From VRUE01 sp963699225 (GTDB taxonomy: Bacteria; Actinomycetota; Thermoleophilia; Solirubrobacterales; 70-9), in contig OY969423.1 of the NCBI GenBank assembly GCA_963699225.1, forward strand, positions 248,001 to 312,000: a DNA stretch of 64,000 nt. The letters are read 5' to 3'. Each line of letters opens with the position of its first letter. Positions within the stretch are counted from its first letter, which is position 1. Positions 1 to 9,318 of the stretch are shown one piece after another. The notes under the pieces were generated by a model, which ran no database searches, had not been told where the DNA came from, and saw nothing but the letters and a program-made list of their open reading frames with translations. The position numbers and the translations under genes were made by a program.

Positions 1-1
1 T

Positions 2-2530
2 TCAGAGAGTCCCCTCTTCAACATGGTCACGCCGGCGGGGACGCCGGCCGAGTTCGGCTTTGACGCCGCCGGGGTTGGCATCTTCGTCCACATCAAGGCC
101 AGCGTCAGGACCGACGGCGACTTCGGCGTCGACCTGGTCACCAATGACACCCTCGCGCGCTCTCCCAACCCCGTGCTCAGTGCCCAGCTGCAGCTCTGGG
201 GTGATCCCTCCGATCCCGCCCACGAAAGGGTGCGGGGGGCCTGCGACGAACTGACCGGCCCCAAACCGACACCCGAAAATCCTCATCCCTGCAAAGTATC
301 TGCTCAAAAAACGGCCTTCCTCTCCCTGCCGCCGAGCTGCTCTGAATCCCTCAACCTCACAACCGAAGCCGACAGTTGGATCGAACCAGGCGTCTTCCGT
401 AAGCGAGAAGCCCCCTTCACCGACCCGGCGGGCAATCCCACCCCGGTCCAAGACTGCCAATCCCTCAAATTCACCCCCACGATCAGCGCCAAGCCCACCA
501 CCACCCTCGCCGACAGCCCCTCGGGCCTTAATTTCAACCTGCACCAGCCCCAGGAAATGCACCTCAAAGACGAAGAAGGCAACCCCGCTCGCTCCACGGC
601 CCCGCTCAAAGACCTGACCCTGACCCTGCCCGAAGGCCTGGTCGTCAACCCCTCCCAAGCCGACGGCCTCGCCGCCTGCTCCACAACTCAGGTCGGCCTC
701 ACCACCAGCGTGGGGGAGAGCCCGGTCCACTTCAACAAGGAACCCAACAGCTGCCCCAACGCGGCCAAGGTCGGCACGGTCAAAGTCTCCTCGCCACTGC
801 TGGCCGAAACCGAAGAAAAAGGCACCAAATTCAGGCTCGACACTGAAGGTGATGCGATCCCGCGCCCGCTCGAAGGCTCCGTCTACGTCGCCCAGCCCTA
901 CCAAAACCCCTTCGGCTCGCTGCTGGCGATCTACCTGGTGGTCGAAGACCCCCAATCGGGCATCGTCGCCAAGCTCGCCAGTGAGGTCCAAGCAGATTCC
1001 ACCACAGGCCGGCTCACCACCACCCTCGAGGAAAGCCCCGAGCTGCCAATCGAAGACGCCAGCGTCCACCTGTTCAACGGCAACCGCGCCCCCCTTCGCA
1101 CCCCCCCCGCCTGCGCCACCTACACCACCAAGGCCGAGATGAGCTCGTGGTCGGCACCCGATGAAACCACCCAGGCCACCGACAGCTTCGGGGTGAGCGC
1201 CTCCCCGGCAACTCCCAACTGTCCCGCCACACCCCAGGGCGCCCCCAACGCGGCGAGCTTTGAAGCCGGCACCCTCACCCCCAAGGCCGGTGCCTTCTCT
1301 CCCCTGGCGCTGAAGCTCTCCCGCACCGACGGCACCCAGCCCCCCAAGGGCTTTGAATCGATCCTGCCGCGCGGCCTGATCGCAAAGCTCGCCGGCGTCC
1401 CCTACTGCCCAGAGGCAGGCATCGCCAAGGCGCGCTCCCGTGAACAGCCAAACCAGGGCGCCCTAGAGCTCACCGACCCGAGCTGCCCCGCCGCCTCGCA
1501 GGTGGGCACAGTCGACGTCGGCGCCGGCGCCGGCCCGACCCCCTTCCACACCACTGGCAAGGTCTACCTAGCTCCCCCCTACAAGGGCGCCCCGCTCAGC
1601 GTCCTCGTGATCACCCCGGCGATCGCCGGGCCCTTTGACCTCGGCGACGTCGCGGTCAGAGCCGCTGTCTACCTCGAAGCAGAAAGCGCCCAGGCCCGCG
1701 CCGTCTCCGATCCCCTGCCCACCATCCTCGAGGGCATCCCCCTCGACGTGCGCTCGATCGCGCTCTCGCTTAACCGTCCCAGCTTCACCCTCAACCCGAC
1801 CAGCTGCGACCCGAGCTCGGTCAACGCCAGCCTCAGCTCGGTCTTCGGCCAGGTCATTCCTCTCTCGAGCCGCTTCCAGGTCGGCGGCTGCTCCTCGCTG
1901 CCCTTCAAGCCCAAGCTCTCGATCCGCCTCAACGGCAAGACCAACCGCGGCGCTCACCCCAGCCTGCGCGCCGTGCTCACCGCCAAGCCCGGCGAAGCGG
2001 GCATCGCCGCCACCTCGGTGGCCCTGCCCCGCTCGGAGTTCATCGACCAGGCCCACTTCCGCACGATCTGCACCCGCGTGCAGTTCGCCGCGAACCAGTG
2101 CCCGGCCGGCTCGGTCTACGGCCATGTCAAAGCGATCAGCCCGCTGGTCGACTACCCGCTCGAAGGCCCGGTCTATCTGCGCTCCTCCTCCCACAAGCTG
2201 CCCGACGTCGTCGCCGCGCTCAGGGGCCCCGCCTCCCAGCCGATCGAGATCGACATCGACGGCCGCGTCGACTCGGTCAACGGCGGGATCCGAAACAGCT
2301 TCGAAGCGCTCCCCGACGCCCCCGTCTCCAAGGTGATCTTCAACCTGCAGGGCGGCAAGAAGGGCCTCTTTCAGAACTCGACCAACATCTGCTCAGCCAC
2401 CTTCCGCGCCGCGGTCAAGATGACCGGCCAAAACGGCAAGCGCAATGACTTCAACCCGGTGGTCAGGGCAAGCGGTTGCGGCAAGTCCTCCAAGCCAAAG
2501 AAAAAGGGCCCCGCCAAGAAAAACCGCTGA
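2..2530 (+). CDS. DUF11-like large secreted protein, unit A (5' end outside window)
   Basis: The frame is open from base 2, so the first ATG (23) is internal. Residues before it (SESPLFN) match the interior of the full-length paralogs at 9315 and 19816, so about 260 N-terminal residues lie upstream of the window. From base 447 onward the sequence is identical to unit B and differs from unit C at one base. The visible part has repeated beta-rich segments with paired Cys and motifs such as LPEGLVVNPSQADGL and CPAASQVGTV, typical of large extracellular actinobacterial proteins. It ends in a Lys-rich tail (KSSKPKKKGPAKKNR) that could bind anionic wall polymers, which is inference. It is followed after 63 nt by the 301-aa protein gene. 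Exact function unknown. Confidence 0.85.
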   Translation, partial: SESPLFNMVTPAGTPAEFGFDAAGVGIFVHIKASVRTDGDFGVDLVTNDTLARSPNPVLSAQLQLWGDPSDPAHERVRGACDELTGPKPTPENPHPCKVSAQKTAFLSLPPSCSESLNLTTEADSWIEPGVFRKREAPFTDPAGNPTPVQDCQSLKFTPTISAKPTTTLADSPSGLNFNLHQPQEMHLKDEEGNPARSTAPLKDLTLTLPEGLVVNPSQADGLAACSTTQVGLTTSVGESPVHFNKEPNSCPNAAKVGTVKVSSPLLAETEEKGTKFRLDTEGDAIPRPLEGSVYVAQPYQNPFGSLLAIYLVVEDPQSGIVAKLASEVQADSTTGRLTTTLEESPELPIEDASVHLFNGNRAPLRTPPACATYTTKAEMSSWSAPDETTQATDSFGVSASPATPNCPATPQGAPNAASFEAGTLTPKAGAFSPLALKLSRTDGTQPPKGFESILPRGLIAKLAGVPYCPEAGIAKARSREQPNQGALELTDPSCPAASQVGTVDVGAGAGPTPFHTTGKVYLAPPYKGAPLSVLVITPAIAGPFDLGDVAVRAAVYLEAESAQARAVSDPLPTILEGIPLDVRSIALSLNRPSFTLNPTSCDPSSVNASLSSVFGQVIPLSSRFQVGGCSSLPFKPKLSIRLNGKTNRGAHPSLRAVLTAKPGEAGIAATSVALPRSEFIDQAHFRTICTRVQFAANQCPAGSVYGHVKAISPLVDYPLEGPVYLRSSSHKLPDVVAALRGPASQPIEIDIDGRVDSVNGGIRNSFEALPDAPVSKVIFNLQGGKKGLFQNSTNICSATFRAAVKMTGQNGKRNDFNPVVRASGCGKSSKPKKKGPAKKNR

Positions 2531-2593
2531 TTTAAAAGCCTTCGCGAGCAGTAGATATCCCAGTTCATCGAGCAAGCAAACAAGGAGTCAATG

Positions 2594-3499
2594 ATGCGAA
2601 AGCACCTCAAGAGGGGGAGGGTAGTGCTGGCGGCTGTCTCAGTCGTTGCGCTGGCCGCTCTCGGCCTCGCCGGCAGTGCCCAGGCAAAACTGGTGGGAGA
2701 ATTCACCAAATTCGGCAACTGCCCCTACAAAAACACCGAAGTCAGGCGTTGTCTTTACTCGCCGACTATCGGCGGTGAAGTCAAACTCGGCAAAAAGTCC
2801 GTGCCGATCGAAAAAGAAGTCGTCCTGCAGGGCGGCGCTGGCGTCGAAATCGAAGGCGGAGCCGAAGAAGGCTATAGAAAATTCTATGAAGCCACCAACG
2901 GGATCACGCTCTCCAAAGCGGCCCAGAACGTCCCGGGCGGCCTCGCGGGCATCGTCCCCGAAGCTTCCTCACCGCCGCTGGTCAAAGCGCTGATCAAATT
3001 CTTCTTCGAAAACAAAATCACCGGCCTCACCTCGACCCTAGAACTGGCAAAGCCCGCCAGCGAAATCCGGGTCAACGAAAATCACCTTGCCGAAGAGCTC
3101 GGCATCGCGTTGAAAATGCCGGTCAAGGTTCACTTGGAAAACCCCTTCCTGGGTAAATCCTGCTACGTGGGCTCCTCGAGCTCGCCGATCAACTGGAACC
3201 TGACCGTCGGCACCACCGCTCCGCCCAAACCCAATGAACCGATCAAAGGCTCAGGCGGCGTGACCGAATTCTTCGAAGAAGGCCAGATCCTCAAGCTCAA
3301 AGGCGCCGAACTCGTCGACAACGCATGGTCGGCACCGGGTCCCTCGGGCTGTGGCGGGATCCTCTCCTTCCTCGTCAATCCGATCATCGCCTCCCAGCTG
3401 GGCACAACCACGGCCGGTAACAACACCGCCAAGCTCAAAAACGAAATCTGGGAGTCGCCGGCCCTAGCGGTGAAAATCAACAACGAAGAACACCCCTAA
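2594..3499 (+). CDS. Secreted protein of the 301-aa array family, unit A
   Basis: Exported protein of unknown function. A basic N-terminus and hydrophobic stretch end at AQA/K, a good type I signal-peptidase site near residue 31. The mature part begins GEFTKFGNCPYKNTEVRRC and ends LAVKINNEEHP; both ends recur in all five family members in this window. AAGGAG at 2582-2587 lies 6 nt before the ATG at 2594 but only 3 nt before the ATG at 2591, so 2594 is chosen. Several conserved Cys suggest disulfides outside the membrane. Glu and Lys are mostly GAA and AAA, unlike the cytosolic genes further along. No domain recognised. Confidence 0.85.
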   Translation: MRKHLKRGRVVLAAVSVVALAALGLAGSAQAKLVGEFTKFGNCPYKNTEVRRCLYSPTIGGEVKLGKKSVPIEKEVVLQGGAGVEIEGGAEEGYRKFYEATNGITLSKAAQNVPGGLAGIVPEASSPPLVKALIKFFFENKITGLTSTLELAKPASEIRVNENHLAEELGIALKMPVKVHLENPFLGKSCYVGSSSSPINWNLTVGTTAPPKPNEPIKGSGGVTEFFEEGQILKLKGAELVDNAWSAPGPSGCGGILSFLVNPIIASQLGTTTAGNNTAKLKNEIWESPALAVKINNEEHP

Positions 3500-3526
3500 C
3501 ACGACCCGCCACAAGGAGATAAGACG

Positions 3527-4147
3527 ATGAATCGCAAAGTAAGAACCCTCGTGCGGGGCGTGTTCTTGGCTCTGGCATTGAGTGCCGTCTTCTCGGCATC
3601 AGCCTCAGCCGCCCCCGCCTGGAATTTCGCAGGCAAAGCCCTGGAAGGAAAAGAAACGATCATGGGAGGGGCCTTTGAAAGCGGCCTCACCCTGCCCGGG
3701 CTGACGACCAAATGCGAAAATTTCCTCTACAAACTGACAATCGAAAACAGTGCCGGCACCGGTACAGGCAGTCTCACCGAAATGCCGCTCTATAACTGCA
3801 CCACCTCGAGCAAATTCTGCACGGTCAAAACGATCGGCGCAGAAGCGCTGCCATACCCATCGAAACTGACCACGGTGACGACCTCCAACTACATCGTGAT
3901 CGAAGGCATCAAAGTCGCGATCCTCTACGCGGGCGAACTCTGCGCGCTGGGAGGCACGACGGCCAAAGTCACCGGCTCCGCCGGCGGCCTGCTCGACAAC
4001 GTCGCCGAAACGGCAACGTTTAACGCCGCCAGCTTCACGGCGACGAAAACCGAATTGAAAGCACTGGGAGGAAAAGCCGAATGGTCCGGCGTCTTCCCGA
4101 CCGAAGCGTTTGAATGGCACAGAGAACAGGCGCTGACCGTCTCCTAG
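3527..4147 (+). CDS. Secreted four-cysteine protein, 206 aa, unit A
   Basis: Small exported protein with a signal peptide ending ASA/A near residue 28 and a strong Shine-Dalgarno (AAGGAG, 3513-3518) 8 nt before the ATG. Mature-region Cys occur in TTKCENF, PLYNC, SKFC and ELCALGG contexts. The spacing and the following beta-rich VTGS-type segment resemble the ~276-aa proteins at 5170, 15283 and 25693, so I infer a shared disulfide-stabilised fold. It lies 27 nt after the 301-aa gene and 17 nt before the lipoprotein gene, probably in one transcript. Function unknown. Confidence 0.85.
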   Translation: MNRKVRTLVRGVFLALALSAVFSASASAAPAWNFAGKALEGKETIMGGAFESGLTLPGLTTKCENFLYKLTIENSAGTGTGSLTEMPLYNCTTSSKFCTVKTIGAEALPYPSKLTTVTTSNYIVIEGIKVAILYAGELCALGGTTAKVTGSAGGLLDNVAETATFNAASFTATKTELKALGGKAEWSGVFPTEAFEWHREQALTVS

Positions 4148-4164
4148 TGAAGGGACGACCGGCA

Positions 4165-4959
4165 ATGAGGAGCACCGGGGCCTTCTTGGCCTCGGTGCTC
4201 CTTGCCTTTACGCTCGCCCTCTCCGGTTGCGGGGGCGGGGGAGGCTCTGATGCCTCCACTCAGGCCACCACGGCGAGCCAGGCCCAGAGCGGGAGCAGTA
4301 CAGATAAGCAGGCGAGTGATGACTCCTCTTCCTCTCAGACGAGCAAGCACTCGACACCCGGCTCGAGCAAACAGGATTCAACCGACTCTTCAGCGCCAAC
4401 CCCTCAAGGCAAGGCCGCCAAGCACGGCGCCCACATCGCCCAGCCCAAAGGCGCACCCGAGCAGGCACCGAGCTCCTCGGAAGTCGAAAACTCCGCGGTG
4501 GTTGACATCGCCCTTCAGAGCCCCAACTTCATCACCACCGCCTCCTCTGAATACGAGCTCCCCTCCACCTACACCTGCGACGGCAAGAACAGCCCCCCGA
4601 CGCTCGAGTGGAACGGCGTCCCCGCCGGCACCGAGGAACTGATCCTCTTCGTCTTGGGACTGCAGCCGGTGGGTGAAACACTCTTCTTCAACTGGGCGGT
4701 CGCGGGCCTTGACCCAAGCCTCACCGAAATCCCCACCGGCCAGCTCCCCACCGGCGCGATCCTAGGACGAAACAGCTACGGCAAAGAGGCCTACTCGATC
4801 TGCCCCGCCCAAGGCCAGGGTGAAACCTACGTCTTCGCCCTCTACGCGCTGCCCCAGGCGCTAACGCCAAAGCGCGGCTTCGATCCGATGGGCCTGCGCA
4901 AGGAAGTGCTGGGGCTCTCGGGGGACGTGGGGCTGGTGACGGCGGCTTATGGGGGGTAG
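4165..4959 (+). CDS. PEBP (YbhB/YbcL-like) lipoprotein, unit A
   Basis: A lipobox LALSGC follows a 20-residue hydrophobic segment, then a Ser/Gln/Thr-rich linker (residues ~25-110) and a C-terminal phosphatidylethanolamine-binding-like domain. PEBP hallmarks are the SPPTLEWNGVPAGTEEL entry, an NSYG segment, CPAQG and the Y-F-ALYAL strand. Key ligand residues look altered: the usual DPDAP is missing, HW is NW, and the GxHxY histidine is absent, so anion binding may be lost. Two earlier in-frame starts exist, but only the ATG at 4165 places the signal peptide at the N-terminus. Likely anchored outside the membrane; role in the array unknown. Confidence 0.85.
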   Translation: MRSTGAFLASVLLAFTLALSGCGGGGGSDASTQATTASQAQSGSSTDKQASDDSSSSQTSKHSTPGSSKQDSTDSSAPTPQGKAAKHGAHIAQPKGAPEQAPSSSEVENSAVVDIALQSPNFITTASSEYELPSTYTCDGKNSPPTLEWNGVPAGTEELILFVLGLQPVGETLFFNWAVAGLDPSLTEIPTGQLPTGAILGRNSYGKEAYSICPAQGQGETYVFALYALPQALTPKRGFDPMGLRKEVLGLSGDVGLVTAAYGG

Positions 4960-5068
4960 TTGGAAACGTTGAAGATGGAAAATATTGGGTTGAGTGCCTA
5001 TGCCAGCTATAGCCACAAAAAACAACTGATAGAAAACATTTGAGATAGAAGACTGTTCAATCAAGTTC

Positions 5069-5096
5069 TTGACACCACCAAATTTGACCCTATGGT
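5069..5096 (+). promoter_or_regulatory. Sigma70-type promoter of the unit A ~276-aa gene
   Basis: TTGACA (5069-5074), a 16-nt spacer and TATGGT (5091-5096). The same boxes and spacing occur at 15182-15209 in unit B, although the flanking upstream DNA differs. Transcription would start near 5103, leaving a ~67-nt leader. Confidence 0.6.
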
Positions 5097-5101
5097 GCGC
5101 T

Positions 5102-5136
5102 CGGAGCCTGGGAGAGAGATAAGACCCATGGCTCCG
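5102..5136 (+). promoter_or_regulatory. Leader hairpin before the ~276-aa gene, unit A
   Basis: CGGAGCC-TGGG pairs with CCCA-T-GGCTCCG: 11 pairs with a one-base bulge and a 12-nt purine-rich loop. Unit B keeps the same fold with A as the bulge. It lies between the predicted start site and the gene's AG-rich ribosome-binding region, so it could affect translation or mRNA stability. Confidence 0.45.
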
Positions 5137-5169
5137 CAAATAACCGTAACTCGGAAGAAAAGAGAAGAA

Positions 5170-6000
5170 ATGCGTACCCATGGAAGAAAGGCCCTCGGTC
5201 TGGTCTTGATGGCCGCTCTCGGGCTGATGGCGTTCAGCGCGACCGCTCAGGCGGCATTAAGCTCGCGCCATACGGCCATCTTATTAGGCGGTACTTACCT
5301 CAAAGCGGGAGAAAGCAAAACCCTCACCGGACGCCAGACGAGCGCGACAGGCGTTCTCAGCATCCCGGCGAAAAACACCGAGATCGTCTGCAAAAAAGGC
5401 GAAGTCGTAGAAGCCACGGCTAAAAACGAAACTGACACGAAAAAAAATCCAGAAGGAAAAGAACTAACTGAAGGCTCTCTCTCGGGCCTGCAAGGAATGT
5501 CCGAAGGCGTGGTCGAATTCAGCGAATGCGTTGTAAACACCTTAAAACTGAATGAAAAAGGCGAAAAAACAGAATTAAAAGAAAGTGCGCCTTGCACCAA
5601 AGCGTTCAACGAAAAAAACAAAAACCCCGGTGGCGTAGCCGGCCGTCCGAGAGCTAGTGGGTTAATTTTAACCTACTTACATTTGAGCGCCACGGGTGTG
5701 CATACGTTAATCGTCAGGGTCACGCAATTAGTAGGCAAACCATTCTCTACGCTGGAATTCGGCGGGACCTGCTCGCTGCCTGAAAAAGTCGAAGTAACCG
5801 GCAGTATCGCGGGTGAAATTTCATCAGGAAGTGAAGTGGATGTGAAAGAAGTACCGGTCAACATTGAATCGGAGACGGCCAAAGGAAAAGCAGTGAGTGC
5901 CATTGCCGAAACTAAACTCAACTTCGGCGCCAGCGAAGCCTTCCTCGAAGGCAAAGCGGTAGCCGAACTCACGGGCGTTGCCTCCTGGGGAGTGATGTAG
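5170..6000 (+). CDS. Secreted four-cysteine protein, ~276 aa, unit A
   Basis: The ATG at 5170 follows an AG-rich stretch (ggaagaaaagagaagaa) and opens directly into a signal peptide (MRTHGRKALGLVLMAALGLM, cleavage near AQA/A). The longer frame from 5092 would bury that signal. Mature Cys appear as IVCKKGE, FSECVV, APCTKAF and GGTCSLPEKVEVTGS. The signal peptide is residue-for-residue the same as in unit B, but the mature domain is strongly diverged. Codons are A/T-richer than elsewhere (TTA Leu, AAA Lys, GAA Glu). No known domain; function unknown. Confidence 0.85.
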   Translation: MRTHGRKALGLVLMAALGLMAFSATAQAALSSRHTAILLGGTYLKAGESKTLTGRQTSATGVLSIPAKNTEIVCKKGEVVEATAKNETDTKKNPEGKELTEGSLSGLQGMSEGVVEFSECVVNTLKLNEKGEKTELKESAPCTKAFNEKNKNPGGVAGRPRASGLILTYLHLSATGVHTLIVRVTQLVGKPFSTLEFGGTCSLPEKVEVTGSIAGEISSGSEVDVKEVPVNIESETAKGKAVSAIAETKLNFGASEAFLEGKAVAELTGVASWGVM

Positions 6001-6052
6001 CCACAGGTGTTGCTTGATCAGTATGGTTGTTAAATAGTAGTTTTATCGCGAA

Positions 6053-6083
6053 GGCCCGGGATCGCATATTGCGATCCCGGGCC
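6053..6083 (+). promoter_or_regulatory. Perfect hairpin ahead of the unit B propeller gene
   Basis: GGCCCGGGATCGCA, loop TAT, TGCGATCCCGGGCC: 14 base pairs and no T-tract. It ends 3 nt before the AGGGAG ribosome-binding site of the propeller gene. The equivalent at 16176-16206 changes one stem pair on both sides (T-A to C-G), which argues for a selected RNA structure. It could be a terminator, a processing site or a translational element. Confidence 0.65.
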
Positions 6084-6099
6084 GCCAGGGAGATTGAAC

Positions 6100-9000
6100 A
6101 TGACGGCGGAGAACAGATCGCATGAATTGCTGACGGGGAGGCCGATATCGACCATAGCCAAGCGCTTAGGTGCTGCGGGCAGCGCGTTCGCTTGCTTCCT
6201 CACACTTTGGCTCCTCCTATCTAGCATCGCGTCCCAGCCGGCGTTGGGATCCTGTCCCAACGAGCAGTTCCGCAGCGGCGAACTATCTCTCCCCGGTCAT
6301 CCATCTTCCTTTCTTCCCGATTGCCGTGCCTACGAGCAGGCGTCGCCAGCGGAAAAGAGGGGAGAGGATGCCCGCGGCACGGCGCAGACGGTCAGAGCCT
6401 CTTCGGATGGCAACGCGATCAGCTTCCTCACTACCAATGGAACTGGGAACAGAGAAGGCGGCCAAGCCCTACCAACTCATCTCGCCAGCCGCGGCGGCGC
6501 GGGTTGGTCGACGCAGGGTCTTTTGCCAAATCAAGAGCTTGCGGGCTCGGGCGCGCAGGTGTTGGGGTGGACCCCAGACTTCTCGGAAGTGTTCGATTCC
6601 GCGTGGATGGGCGAAGAATCCGAAGCCCTCGGTGAATTCCGTTCGACCGGCCTCTTCGCGCGCTCCAGCTCCGATGGCTCGTTGAAGATGATTGCCTCAC
6701 ACACACCAAGGCTCGAACCAAAGTTTGTCGGCTCGAGTGAAGATGGCTCGATCGTAGTCTTCGAATCGAGCGTGAAGCTCGCCTCGGTGGCGGGCGCACT
6801 CGAAGGTAGGCCCAACCTCTATCTATGGGATCGCGATACCAACGTCCTGCGCCTTGCCGGCGTACTCAACGAAGAAGAAGCCCCAGCCGAGGGCGCTCTC
6901 GCCGGAGCCTATAACTGGGCCGCGGGTATCAGTCCTGCAACTCTCCACGATGGTGGCGCCGGCACAGAAGCTGGCTACTACACCCAGGACAACCACGTCC
7001 TCTCCGCTGACGGCTCGCGTGCCTACTTCACGGCCGCCGGCAGCGGCACGTTCTACCTGCGCGAGAACCCAAGCGAAGAACAGAGCAAACTGAACGAAGC
7101 GGGCGAGTGCACCGAACCGGCGAAGGCGTGCACCCTAGTCGTTTCTGCATCGCAGCGGTCCACCCCCGACCCAGCCGAGACCCAGCCTGCGGCCTTCGCC
7201 GCTGCGACCAGCGATGGCTCGAAGGCCCTCTTTATGTCCTCGGAGAAGCTGACCGATGACGCTACTACTGGTCCCGAACAGGCGAGCCCTTCGATAGGGC
7301 GCGCCGACCTGTCGAGCGGGGACGGCAAGGCACCGGCCTTCCTATCCGCCACTGCGGCCGGGATCGCGATCGACGGCGAACATCTCTACTGGGCCAATGC
7401 CGGACAAGGAACGATAGGCAGGGCCAAGCTGAATAGCAGTGGCAAAGCGACCGAAATCGAATCCGAATTCATCAAAGGCGTTGACAACCCTAGCTGGCTA
7501 GCAGCTAACGATGAATACGTCTACTGGACCGACCCGGGACAGCTAGAACACGAAGATGAAGGATCGATCGGCCGGGCCCGGATCGACCACGGCGAACCTC
7601 CGGAACCTGACTTGATCACCAAACTTACCAGCCCCAAAGGCATTACTGTCAACGCCAGCAATCTCTACTGGACAAACGTGTCTGACGAAAAGATCAATGC
7701 AAGACAAGGGGCAATTGGCCGAGCCGATCTCGATGGTAACAGTGTGGAAACCGATTGGTTTGACCTCGGGACCCGGAGAGAACCGCAAGGCATAGCCCTC
7801 AACGCAACCAGTCTCTACTGGACGGACCAGATACTTCCCGGCTTTAGCACGATAGAACGCGTCGACTTCGACGGCACCAACTACGGTCTCCTGGAACTCT
7901 CGGAAAACAACATCGCAGCCAACCCGGAGGGAATTGCCCTTAGCGCCACCAACGTCTACTGGGTAACCCGCAACCCAAATGCCATCGGTCGGGCAAACCT
8001 CGAACTCGAAGGCATCAGCGTCGAAAAGGAATTCATCCCGCTCGAAGGCAACCTCAAGGACCTGGAGGTCGACGACGAACATATCTACTGGACGCTTAAC
8101 GGAGAACCGACCCCCAATCCCGGCAACGACCTCTACCGCTTCGATGCTAACACGGGCGGTCTGAGTGACCTCAGCGTCGATTCAAAAGACACCAATGGGG
8201 CCGAAGTCAGGGGAGTGCTCGGCGCCTCAGCGGATGGTTCGAAGGTCTATTTCGCCGCCAACGGGGATCTCGACGGCAATGGATCGGCGAGCGCGGGGGA
8301 CTGCCACAGCATCGAAGCCAAAGTCAAGCTGGACAGCGAAGTCGGCGAATGCAACATTTATCTCTCCCAGTCGGACCCGGCCAACCCGGGGCAGGCCGAA
8401 ACGGTCTTCGTCGCCCGGGTGGAAGGAGGCGACCATGGCGACTGGCGGCCCAACTCGCGCAATGCCGGAACCCACAACTACGAACCCCGTACCGCCCGCG
8501 TAAGCGCCGACGGCAATACCCTCCTCTTCATCTCCAGCAAACGGCTCACCCCCTACGACAACAAAGGGATCAGCGAGCTCTATCGCTATCGGGTCGGCGA
8601 AGGCGCTCTGTCCTGCGTGTCCTGCAACCCGGCCGGTGCAGCCCCTGAAGGCAAGCCTGATCTGGGCGGCACGCTCAAGCTTTCCTTCCTGTTTCCCCCG
8701 GACCCCGCGCCACTTCTGAGCCGCAACCTGTCGGCCTCGGGCAACCAGGTTTTCTTCGAGACCACCGATGCGCTACTGCCTGAAGACACGAATGGGGAAG
8801 AAGGCTGCCCCAACACAGGGCCGTTCAACGGGCGCTACCCCAGTTGCCTCGACGTTTATGAGTGGGAGGCGCAGGGCGCCGGCTCATGTGATTCCAACGA
8901 GCAGGATGGCGGCTGCCTCTATCTCCTCTCTCCACCCCACAGCACCGATGCCTCATTCTTCGGCGATGCCTCTGCTTCGGGTGAAGATGTTTTCCTCTTT

Positions 9001-9318
9001 ACCCGCGAAGGACTGGTGAGGCAGGACAATGATCGGCTGCTGGACGTCTACGACACACGGGTCAACGGTGGTCTTGTGTCTCAGAGCGAAGTGCCGTCGT
9101 CATGTGAAGGGGAAGGTTGCAAGCTGGGTTCGACCGTCCCCCCCGCCTTTCAATCTCCGCAGACTCCGCACTTCGAAGGCCCCCCCAACGCAAAGGAAAA
9201 GCCAAAGCCCAAGTGCCGCAAGAAGAAGAAGGGAAGCGGCAAAGGCAAATCGAGCTGCACGGCTAAAAACCACAAACGACATGGGGCATCCCAGAAGGTA
9301 AGGGGGGCATCCCGATGA
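6100..9318 (+). CDS. Large secreted PD40/YWTD beta-propeller protein, unit B
   Basis: AGGGAG (6087-6092) sits 7 nt before the ATG at 6100; the in-frame TTG at 6094 is too close. A hydrophobic export segment ends near ALG/S (about residue 50). PD40/TolB-like strands (SADGS, DGSKALF, SADGNTLLF) occur before and after a central run of YWTD-like blades at residues ~425-690 (HLYWAN, YVYWTD, NLYWTN, SLYWTD, NVYWVT, HIYWTL), each followed by IGRA-type strands. The tail is very basic (PKPKCRKKKKGSGKGKSS). Its stop overlaps the DUF11-like start as ATGA, so the two are probably translationally coupled. Extracellular binding or scaffold role is inferred; no catalytic motif seen. Confidence 0.85.
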   Translation: MTAENRSHELLTGRPISTIAKRLGAAGSAFACFLTLWLLLSSIASQPALGSCPNEQFRSGELSLPGHPSSFLPDCRAYEQASPAEKRGEDARGTAQTVRASSDGNAISFLTTNGTGNREGGQALPTHLASRGGAGWSTQGLLPNQELAGSGAQVLGWTPDFSEVFDSAWMGEESEALGEFRSTGLFARSSSDGSLKMIASHTPRLEPKFVGSSEDGSIVVFESSVKLASVAGALEGRPNLYLWDRDTNVLRLAGVLNEEEAPAEGALAGAYNWAAGISPATLHDGGAGTEAGYYTQDNHVLSADGSRAYFTAAGSGTFYLRENPSEEQSKLNEAGECTEPAKACTLVVSASQRSTPDPAETQPAAFAAATSDGSKALFMSSEKLTDDATTGPEQASPSIGRADLSSGDGKAPAFLSATAAGIAIDGEHLYWANAGQGTIGRAKLNSSGKATEIESEFIKGVDNPSWLAANDEYVYWTDPGQLEHEDEGSIGRARIDHGEPPEPDLITKLTSPKGITVNASNLYWTNVSDEKINARQGAIGRADLDGNSVETDWFDLGTRREPQGIALNATSLYWTDQILPGFSTIERVDFDGTNYGLLELSENNIAANPEGIALSATNVYWVTRNPNAIGRANLELEGISVEKEFIPLEGNLKDLEVDDEHIYWTLNGEPTPNPGNDLYRFDANTGGLSDLSVDSKDTNGAEVRGVLGASADGSKVYFAANGDLDGNGSASAGDCHSIEAKVKLDSEVGECNIYLSQSDPANPGQAETVFVARVEGGDHGDWRPNSRNAGTHNYEPRTARVSADGNTLLFISSKRLTPYDNKGISELYRYRVGEGALSCVSCNPAGAAPEGKPDLGGTLKLSFLFPPDPAPLLSRNLSASGNQVFFETTDALLPEDTNGEEGCPNTGPFNGRYPSCLDVYEWEAQGAGSCDSNEQDGGCLYLLSPPHSTDASFFGDASASGEDVFLFTREGLVRQDNDRLLDVYDTRVNGGLVSQSEVPSSCEGEGCKLGSTVPPAFQSPQTPHFEGPPNAKEKPKPKCRKKKKGSGKGKSSCTAKNHKRHGASQKVRGASR

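Larger units (their letters stand above)
447..4963 (+). repeat. Near-identical 4.5 kb core, copy A
   Basis: This block recurs at 10537-15053 (offset 10,090) and 21077-25593 (offset 20,630). It spans the last ~695 codons of the DUF11-like gene, two secreted-protein genes and the PEBP-like lipoprotein gene, including intergenic bases. The only difference I found is T998 here and in copy B against C21628 in copy C (Ser to Pro). Identity starts abruptly inside a codon run and stops 4 nt after the lipoprotein stop codon. Confidence 0.95.

Noticed and set aside
1568..2194. 208-codon minus-strand frame, repeated in all three cores
   Set aside because: Antisense to the DUF11-like gene; its composition is the low-complexity Gly/Ala/Arg/Asp type that high-GC shadow frames give, and it has no ribosome-binding site.
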